A program made the translations under genes and the position numbers. From contig JAKOTN010000134.1 in assembly GCA_029776255.1 (NCBI GenBank), positions 1 to 64,000 on the forward strand: a DNA stretch of 64,000 nt. Direction: 5' to 3'. Each line of letters starts with the position of its first letter. Position 1 is the stretch's first letter. This document shows, one piece after another, positions 58,797 through 64,000 of this stretch. The notes under the pieces were generated by a model, which did not search any database, was not told the DNA's origin, and saw only the letters and a list, made by a program, of their open reading frames with translations. This DNA is from Pseudomonadota bacterium. Lineage in GTDB: Bacteria; Pseudomonadota; Gammaproteobacteria; Burkholderiales; Rhodocyclaceae.

Positions 58797-59252
58797 TCAG
58801 AGTTGGCTGACGAAGTCGAGCACCGCCTGCGCGTGGCCGTCGACCTTCAGTCCGCGCCACTCGCGCCGCAGAACGCCTTGACGGTCGATGACGAAAGTGC
58901 TGCGTTCGATGCCGCGGACCTGCTTGCCGTACATCGTTTTCATTTTGATCACCGCGAAACGGGAGCACAGCATTTCGTCGGCGTCCGAGAGCAAGGCGAA
59001 AGGCAATTCCTGCCTGGCCTTGAAATTCTCGTGCGATTTCAGGCCGTCGCGCGAGATGCCGACGACGGCGGCGCCTGCTTCGACGAAACGCGGGTACAGA
59101 TCGCGAAACTGTTGCGCTTCGGTGGTACATCCGGGCGTGCTGTCCTTGGGGTAAAAATAAAGGACCACGACGCTGCCCAGGCAGGCGGAAAGCGTGAATG
59201 TCTGGCCACCGGTGGCTGGCAAACTGAAATCGTCTACGCGTTGGTCGATCAT
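58797..59252 (-). CDS. bcp: Thioredoxin-dependent peroxiredoxin, BCP type
   Basis: 151 residues from the ATG at 59252. It reduces peroxides in the cytoplasm. Peroxidatic Cys42 lies in [17 protein letters not shown]. The resolving cysteine found five residues later in E. coli Bcp (CTVQAC) is absent (Gln here), so this is a 1-Cys or distant-Cys subtype; other cysteines are Cys24 and Cys96. First gene of the minus-strand unit with the PhoH protein, divergent from lexA. Confidence 0.92.
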   Translation of the reverse strand: MIDQRVDDFSLPATGGQTFTLSACLGSVVVLYFYPKDSTPGCTTEAQQFRDLYPRFVEAGAAVVGISRDGLKSHENFKARQELPFALLSDADEMLCSRFAVIKMKTMYGKQVRGIERSTFVIDRQGVLRREWRGLKVDGHAQAVLDFVSQL

Positions 59253-59340
59253 GGCGTGCTTTCGGGAACGGGGAAGTGGATTGTTGTAAGAAAGCGGTGT
59301 CAGGGTCAAGTCATGCATCGTCGCTTGCTTTTTTGGCAAA

Positions 59341-59360
59341 AACTGTACGAAAATACAGTG
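59341..59360 (+). promoter_or_regulatory. LexA (SOS) box
   Basis: The 20 bases AACTGTACGAAAATACAGTG contain CTG-N10-CAG in the proteobacterial SOS-box pattern (CTGTatatatatACAG). It lies 25 bases before the lexA ATG. It should give LexA autorepression and SOS induction of lexA-imuA-imuB; the divergent bcp promoter is 90 bases away and may also be touched. Confidence 0.88.
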
Positions 59361-59384
59361 ATTCCAAAAAAGGAGATCCCCTCG

Positions 59385-59993
59385 ATGAGCAAGGCCGGTT
59401 CGCTGACCCCACGCCAGCAGGAAATACTCGATTTCATCCGCCGTACGCTGGAGAATCTCGGCGCGCCGCCAACGCGGGCCGAGATTGCCAGCGCTTTTGG
59501 CTTTGCCTCGCACAACGCCGCTGAAGAACACCTCAAGGCGCTGGCCAAGAAAGGGATCATCGTTCTCGAGCCAGGTTCGGCGCGTGGCATCCGGCTGGTC
59601 GAACAGCTCGGCCTGCCACTGATCGGCAGCGTCGCCGCCGGCAGTCCGATCCTGGCGGTCGAGAATGTCCAGCGACGTTACGCGGTCGATGCCAGCCTGT
59701 TTACGCCGCGCGCCGATTTTCTGCTGCGCGTGCGCGGCCTGTCGATGATCAACGCCGGCATTCTGGATGGCGATCTGTTGGCGGTTCACCGCGGTAGCGA
59801 GGTGCGCAACGGCCAGATCGTCGTTGCCAGACTCGATGAGGAGGTGACGGTCAAGCGTTTCCATCGGCGGGGCGATGTCGTCGAACTGCTCGCCGAGAAC
59901 CCGGATTTCGCGCCCATCGTCGTCGATGTCCGCACGCGGGCGCTGACCATCGAAGGGCGGGCGGTCGGGCTGATCCGCGGTGAGGCGCTGTAG
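59385..59993 (+). CDS. lexA: SOS repressor LexA
   Basis: 202 residues, the same length as E. coli LexA, with aaggag upstream. The winged-helix N-domain ([20 protein letters not shown], then [15 protein letters not shown]) binds SOS boxes. The C-domain has the autocleavage site Ala85-Gly86 (SVAAGSPI) and the Ser120/Lys157 dyad (GLSM; VTVKRF). RecA filaments trigger self-cleavage. Its stop lies just ahead of the imuA start. Confidence 0.96.
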   Translation: MSKAGSLTPRQQEILDFIRRTLENLGAPPTRAEIASAFGFASHNAAEEHLKALAKKGIIVLEPGSARGIRLVEQLGLPLIGSVAAGSPILAVENVQRRYAVDASLFTPRADFLLRVRGLSMINAGILDGDLLAVHRGSEVRNGQIVVARLDEEVTVKRFHRRGDVVELLAENPDFAPIVVDVRTRALTIEGRAVGLIRGEAL

Positions 59994-59994
59994 C

Positions 59995-60720
59995 GTGGCC
60001 GCGCCCGCCGGCACGCTTTCTCCGCCGACGCTGAGACAGATTCTGGAACGGCCGGATGTCTGGCGCGGCGATGCCTTGGCCGGTACGCGGTTGCCCGGTG
60101 TGCCGACGGGTTTCGCGGAACTCGACGGCGAATTGCCGGGTGGCGGCTGGCCGCGTGGGGGGCTGATCGAGTTGCTGCCGATCTGTGATGGCGTCGGCGA
60201 ATTGAGTCTGCTTTTGCCGGCGCTGGCGCGTGTGTCGAACGACGAATTGTCCTGGCTGGTCTGTATCGCGCCGCCGTATTCGCTGCATGCGCCAGCGTGG
60301 TCGGCGGGCGGCGTCGATCTCTCCCGCCTGTTGGTGGCTGGCGCGTCCGGCCACGACGCGGCCTGGGCTTGCGAGCGCTCGCTGGTCGCCGAGGGCGTTG
60401 GCGCCGTCGTCGCCTGGTTGCCGGATGCCCGGAGCACGGTCTTGCGCCGCTTGCAACTGGCCGCCGAAAACAGTCGCACCTTGCTGTTCGTTTTCCGGCC
60501 GGCGCTCTGTGCCAGCCAGCCGTCGCCGGCGTCCCTGCGTTTGCTGCTCGCCGGGGAGGGCGACCAACTCCGCGTGCGCCTGCTCAAGCGTCGCGGCAAC
60601 GCATGCGCAACGCCGGTGCTGATCGCCGTTCAACGTCCAGTCCCTCTCGGCCATGCTCTGGCTGGTTCTTCAACTTCCGCGCCTGCCGCTCGACGTCTTT
60701 CCCAGTCTGCCGTCGCCTAG
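59995..60720 (+). CDS. imuA: ImuA, RecA-like mutasome subunit
   Basis: 241 residues from a GTG at 59995, nine bases after gagg; a GTG at 59980 inside lexA is an alternative. RecA/SulA-like fold: LAGTRLPGVPTGFAELDGEL, PRGGLIELLP and the strand SWLVCIAPPYSLHAPAW. ImuA is the small partner in the ImuA-ImuB-DnaE2 damage-tolerance mutasome. It starts one base after the lexA stop and overlaps imuB by 68 bases, so the three genes form one SOS operon. Confidence 0.88.
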   Translation: MAAPAGTLSPPTLRQILERPDVWRGDALAGTRLPGVPTGFAELDGELPGGGWPRGGLIELLPICDGVGELSLLLPALARVSNDELSWLVCIAPPYSLHAPAWSAGGVDLSRLLVAGASGHDAAWACERSLVAEGVGAVVAWLPDARSTVLRRLQLAAENSRTLLFVFRPALCASQPSPASLRLLLAGEGDQLRVRLLKRRGNACATPVLIAVQRPVPLGHALAGSSTSAPAARRLSQSAVA

Positions 60721-62110
60721 CGCCATTGTCGGTCGCGAGCGCATTGTCGTTGCCGACGATGCGGCGACAGCGGCAGGTGTGCGGCCCGGTTCGCGCTTGG
60801 CCGCCGCCTGGGCCGTGCTGCCGAATCTGACCGTGCGTGCGCGCGACGACCAGCGCGAACAGGCCGTTCTGCACCGGCTCGCCTGTTGGGCGGGGACGTT
60901 TACGTCGGATGTCTGTTGCCTGCCGCCACAAACGCTATTGCTTGAAGTGGCGGCTTCCCTGCGTCTGTTCGGCGGTGCGGCGGCGTTGTTCGAGCGCGTC
61001 GTTAACGGCTGTGCGGAGCAAGGCTTCGAGCCGCGGGCGGCGCTGGCGCCAACGCCGCTGGCGGCGCAATGGCTGGCCGCCGCGGGCGACGCCGTGCCTT
61101 GCCTGCATCCCGATGAACTTCCCGCGCGCCTCGACAAGTTGCCGCTGGCCGTTTTGCCAATTACCGCGCCGCGCCTGTCTCGCCTGCACGGTTTTGGCGC
61201 GTGCTCGCTGGCCGACGTTCTGCGTCTGCCGCGAGCGGGCTTGGCGCGGCGATTGGGGGCCGATCTGGTCGCCGATCTGGCGCGTGCGCGTGGTGAGTTG
61301 CCCGATCCACGGCCGCGCTTCGTTTTTCCGGAGCGTTTCGCCGAGCGTCTGGAATTCCCCGCGGGTGTCGAAAATGCGTCGGCGCTCGGTTTTGCCGGCC
61401 GCCGCCTGCTTGCCGTGTTGTGTGGCTGGCTGACGGCGCGCGTCGCCGGGATCCGGACCTGTGTTTTCGAATTCGAGCACGAGCCCCGCGCCGATCGGTT
61501 CCCGGTCAGTGTTTTATCCCTTGGCTTTGCCGGCGCGACGCGTGACGTCGACCGGATGGCGCATGCCTTGCTCGAGCGCCTGCCGCGGTTCGAATTGCCG
61601 GCGGCCGTGGTGGCGATCGTCTTGCGCGCCGACACGTCGGAGGCGCTGCCGGGTCGCACCGCCGGTTTGTTTGGCGAGCGCGGAACGGTGGCCGGCGCCG
61701 ATTCGTTGGCGCTATTGGCCGAACGATTGCAGTCGCGGCTGGGGCCGGGTGCGGTGCATGGTTTGGCGATGGTCGCCGAACATCGTCCCGAGAAAGCGTC
61801 GCGCCGCGTGACACCACCGCCACCGTCGCCCGGCGCCTCGGCCATCGAGCCGACACGCGGCGCGCGACCGTTGTGGCTGCTGGCCCAGCCACGGATGCTG
61901 CGCGAAGAAGCTGGCCGACCGCATTGTGGAGGTCCCTTGCGTTTGCTGACTGGCCCCGAACGCATCGAGAGCGGCTGGTGGGACGCCGACGAACCCGGCG
62001 CCGTCGGCGATGTGCGCCGCGACTATTTCATCGCCCTGTCGGTGCGCGCCGAATGGCTGTGGATTTTCCGTGGTCGGGAGGGGTGGTTTTTGCACGGGAT
62101 GTTCGCTTGA
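60653..62110 (+). CDS. imuB: ImuB, inactive Y-family polymerase-like protein
   Basis: 485 residues. The N-terminal half is Y-family polymerase-like but lacks the catalytic acidic residues (start WLVLQLPRLPLDVF in place of the DxDxFF motif), as is normal for ImuB, which acts as a scaffold linking the beta clamp, ImuA and DnaE2. The palm/fingers resemblance continues through VLRLPRAGLARRLGADLV, and the C-terminal RPLWLLAQPRML and GRPHCGGPLRLLTGPERIESGWWD blocks are ImuB-typical. DnaE2 is not the next gene, which is unusual. Confidence 0.9.
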   Translation: MLWLVLQLPRLPLDVFPSLPSPSAIVGRERIVVADDAATAAGVRPGSRLAAAWAVLPNLTVRARDDQREQAVLHRLACWAGTFTSDVCCLPPQTLLLEVAASLRLFGGAAALFERVVNGCAEQGFEPRAALAPTPLAAQWLAAAGDAVPCLHPDELPARLDKLPLAVLPITAPRLSRLHGFGACSLADVLRLPRAGLARRLGADLVADLARARGELPDPRPRFVFPERFAERLEFPAGVENASALGFAGRRLLAVLCGWLTARVAGIRTCVFEFEHEPRADRFPVSVLSLGFAGATRDVDRMAHALLERLPRFELPAAVVAIVLRADTSEALPGRTAGLFGERGTVAGADSLALLAERLQSRLGPGAVHGLAMVAEHRPEKASRRVTPPPPSPGASAIEPTRGARPLWLLAQPRMLREEAGRPHCGGPLRLLTGPERIESGWWDADEPGAVGDVRRDYFIALSVRAEWLWIFRGREGWFLHGMFA

Positions 62111-62127
62111 GGAACGTCGGATTTTTG

Positions 62128-62156
62128 CTGGAATTTTCCAGTCTCTCTTTTATACT
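62128..62156 (+). promoter_or_regulatory. Palindrome and -10 upstream of hemerythrin gene
   Basis: The inverted repeat CTGGAA-TT-TTCCAG (62128-62141) lies just upstream of TATACT (62151-62156), where a -35 element would be expected. This looks like an activator or repressor site for the hemerythrin gene 55 bases downstream. It is not a LexA box (wrong spacing). The binding factor is unknown. Confidence 0.45.
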
Positions 62157-62210
62157 GTCCCAATCAAAAAAACAGTCGGACTGCCGTGGGGCGTCACTGT
62201 GGAGTGGATT

Positions 62211-62645
62211 ATGGAGACCAATACCGCTGTTATGTTGCCGGAAGCCTTGTCGATTGGTCTGCCCGAAATCGATGCGCAGCACGAAAGCATTTTTCGCTGC
62301 ATCGAATCGCTGAAAGCCATTTGTTATGGCAGCGGACCCGCCTCGCTTGAGGAATTCGAGAATCTGCTCGAATACCTGAAGTATCACTTCGCCAGCGAGG
62401 AACGTCTTGCCGGCGAAGTCGGCGTTGATTTTCTCGACCACGCCACCGTTCACCGGAAGAATCTTCTGGCCTTGCGCCGGGCCTTTAGCGAAGTCCAGGG
62501 CGGCATGCGCGACTTGCATTCCTTCTTGCGGTACATCGAGTATTGGTTCGAGCGCCACATCACCGACGAAGACAAGCCTTTCGCCGCCACCATTCACGCC
62601 CGCCAGGCCACCGCCCGCGACAATTCTCCCGCGGCCTGTTCGTGA
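62211..62645 (+). CDS. Bacteriohemerythrin
   Basis: 144 residues from the ATG at 62211, behind ggag at 6 bases; a GTG at 62199 is possible. A four-helix bundle with a di-iron site: His in IDAQHESIF, HFASEE, DHATVH and the final HITDED all match the hemerythrin ligand pattern HxxxE...HxxxH...HxxxxD. It binds oxygen, and such proteins serve oxygen storage or sensing in microaerobic and motile bacteria. It is a stand-alone domain without a chemoreceptor or cyclase fusion. Confidence 0.9.
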   Translation: METNTAVMLPEALSIGLPEIDAQHESIFRCIESLKAICYGSGPASLEEFENLLEYLKYHFASEERLAGEVGVDFLDHATVHRKNLLALRRAFSEVQGGMRDLHSFLRYIEYWFERHITDEDKPFAATIHARQATARDNSPAACS

Positions 62646-62993
62646 CCGTCGCGCCCGATTCCGGGCCGGCGCGTCGACAAGGCTTTGCCGGCCCGTTCCG
62701 GCTGTTTCCGGAGTACCCCGCCCGCGACCGAAAAACTGGCGCCATGCCCGCCGGGCACCGAAAATAACGCATTAAATCGAGATGAAACCCGCCGGAAATA
62801 ATCGGAGAATAATCCGGCAATAACCCGGATATGACTCGGACCGGTCCATGGCGCATTCTTTTTTGCGTTCTGCCGAGCATTCTGGCAAGCTGGCAACTGG
62901 AACGGCATATTCCGCCATCTCGCATTGCCCACCATTCTCCACCAGCCGTCGATAGACGGCGCCATCCTTCTCTTTTACGAGCTAGCACCCATC
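62646..62993. other. 348-base hemerythrin-pgi spacer with hairpin
   Basis: Contains a perfect 8-bp inverted repeat (62663-62670 with 62687-62694, 16-base loop) 18 bases after the hemerythrin stop, without a T-run, and an A+T-richer patch with related cggaaataatc/cggagaataatcc motifs (62790-62830). Short frames on both strands show no coding character. The pgi promoter should lie here but no confident pair is visible. Confidence 0.5.
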
Positions 62994-64000
62994 ATGAACC
63001 TCACCGCCTCAGCCGCCTGGAAGGCTCTTGAAGCGCACAGGCAGTCGCTTTCGCCTGCGCATCTGAAAGACATGTTCGCTCGCGATCCAGGTCGCGTTTC
63101 TTCCCTCTCGCTTGCTTTCGACGGCATGCTGCTGGATTTTTCCAAACAGCGCGTCGAACCGGCGACCCTGAATTTGCTTGTCGCTCTGGCCCGTGAAGCG
63201 CGGCTCGACGAATGGACGAGCCGCATGTTCGGCGGCGAAAAAATCAATGCCAGCGAAGGCCGCGAAGTTCTGCATGTGGCCTTGCGGCGGTCGAGCGGCC
63301 CCTTCCCCGTCGGCGACCTCGATGTGATGCCACAGGTCCTCGCCACACGCCAGCGAATGGTCGCTTTCGCCGACCATTTGCGTTCCGGCCAGGCGCTGGG
63401 ATTCACCGGTCAGCCGATCCACACGGTCGTCAATATCGGCATCGGCGGTTCCGATCTCGGGCCGAAGATGGTCGGCTACGCGCTGCGGGCGATGGCGCAT
63501 CCCGTGCTCGCGGTGCACTACGTTTCCAATCTCGATGGCGCCCAACTCGCGCCATTGCTGCAAACCCTCGATCCGCGCACGACGCTGTTTCTGGTCGCCA
63601 GCAAGACCTTTACCACCCAGGAAACGATGCTCAACGCGCAAACCGCGCGCGACTGGCTGCTGGCCAACCTCGGCGATCCGGCGGCGGTGGCCAAGCACTT
63701 CGCCGCGCTGACCGCCAAACCCGAACGCGCCGTCGCCTTCGGTATCGACGAGGAGGCCGTTTTTCCGCTGTGGGATTGGGTCGGCGGGCGTTTCTCGCTC
63801 TGGTCGGCGGTCGGTCTGGCGCTGATGATCGCCATCGGTCCGCAAGCGTTTGCCGATCTGCTCGCCGGCGCCGAAAGCATGGACGAGCATTTCCGTACCA
63901 CGCCCTACGAACGCAATCTGCCGGTGATCGTGGCATTGCTCGGCATCTGGAACACCAACTTCCTGGGCGCGAGCAGCAACGCCGTTCTACCCTACAACGA
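62994..64000 (+). CDS. pgi: Glucose-6-phosphate isomerase, N-terminal part
   Basis: The first 335 residues; the gene runs off the window. It interconverts glucose-6-phosphate and fructose-6-phosphate in glycolysis and gluconeogenesis. Visible signatures: FGGEKINASEGREVLHVALR, VVNIGIGGSDLGPKMV, the phosphate-binding ASKTFTTQETMLNA and WDWVGGRFSLWSAVGL. Ends at GASSNAVLPYN, just before the second PROSITE-type block. The ribosome-binding site is weak (acgag). Confidence 0.96.
   Translation, partial: MNLTASAAWKALEAHRQSLSPAHLKDMFARDPGRVSSLSLAFDGMLLDFSKQRVEPATLNLLVALAREARLDEWTSRMFGGEKINASEGREVLHVALRRSSGPFPVGDLDVMPQVLATRQRMVAFADHLRSGQALGFTGQPIHTVVNIGIGGSDLGPKMVGYALRAMAHPVLAVHYVSNLDGAQLAPLLQTLDPRTTLFLVASKTFTTQETMLNAQTARDWLLANLGDPAAVAKHFAALTAKPERAVAFGIDEEAVFPLWDWVGGRFSLWSAVGLALMIAIGPQAFADLLAGAESMDEHFRTTPYERNLPVIVALLGIWNTNFLGASSNAVLPYN

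Noticed and set aside
60670-61965. 431-codon frame antisense to imuB
   Set aside because: Ser/Arg/Ala-rich shadow caused by high GC; no domain or coupling with real genes.
62151-62180. Second LexA box upstream of the hemerythrin gene
   Set aside because: The CTG and CAG triplets here are 15 bases apart, not 10.

Overview
The window looks like part of a Gram-negative, betaproteobacterial chromosome, probably of the Rhodocyclales; that placement is inference. It rests on the complete S10-spc-alpha ribosomal cluster directly behind tuf, a four-cysteine ribosomal protein S4, a PriB gene between S6 and S18, outer-membrane proteins (FadL, TonB receptor), and a lexA-imuA-imuB cassette. Most of the window is G+C-rich with strong G/C preference at third codon positions. 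The rplC-secY part of the ribosomal block reads clearly more A+T-rich.

Layout. (1) 1-14338, plus strand: the end of tuf, then rpsJ, rplC-D-W-B, rpsS, rplV, rpsC, rplP, rpmC, rpsQ, rplN-X-E, rpsN, rpsH, rplF-R, rpsE, rpmD, rplO, secY, infA, rpmJ, rpsM-K-D, rpoA and rplQ. A bidirectional terminator separates it from (2) a minus-strand Atm1-type ABC half-transporter (14417-16258). (3) 16351-28596: a fatty-acid degradation locus. It holds a TetR-family regulator (PsrA-like), FadE acyl-CoA dehydrogenase, thiolase, FadJ-type multienzyme, hotdog thioesterase and FadL porin, then a second unit with an inverted-order 3-hydroxyacyl-CoA dehydrogenase/hydratase and a second thiolase. The same 17-bp operator-like site sits immediately behind the -10 box of both units. 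(4) 28742-35649: DUF2802 and SPOR envelope proteins, a TPR protein, RidA, RecG, a lipid A phosphoethanolamine transferase, a HIT protein and a small membrane protein. (5) 35857-39101, minus strand: a type I secretion-like ABC protein with decayed catalytic motifs, preceded by two small unrecognised genes. (6) 39578-51750, minus strand: TonB receptor, YfiR-like periplasmic protein, two related hybrid histidine kinases, a REC-PAS-GGDEF-EAL protein, a GGDEF protein, then glutaryl-CoA dehydrogenase; this reads as one envelope-to-c-di-GMP signalling operon. (7) 52119-55736: a small secreted protein, the rpsF-priB-rpsR-rplI operon and dnaB. (8) 55761-59252, minus strand: a Tat-type transglutaminase-fold protein lacking the catalytic cysteine, then bcp-phoH. 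(9) 59341-64000: the SOS cassette lexA-imuA-imuB, a hemerythrin and the start of pgi.

Most notable points: the paired PsrA-like operators, the ABC protein with Glu-to-Gln and a broken signature plus its small partner genes, the Cys-to-Ser transglutaminase-like protein, the duplicated hybrid kinases in the TonB/YfiR/c-di-GMP operon, a probable non-ATG start for priB, and a promoter-hairpin leader between rpsJ and rplC. I found no tRNA, rRNA, CRISPR array, insertion sequence or prophage.
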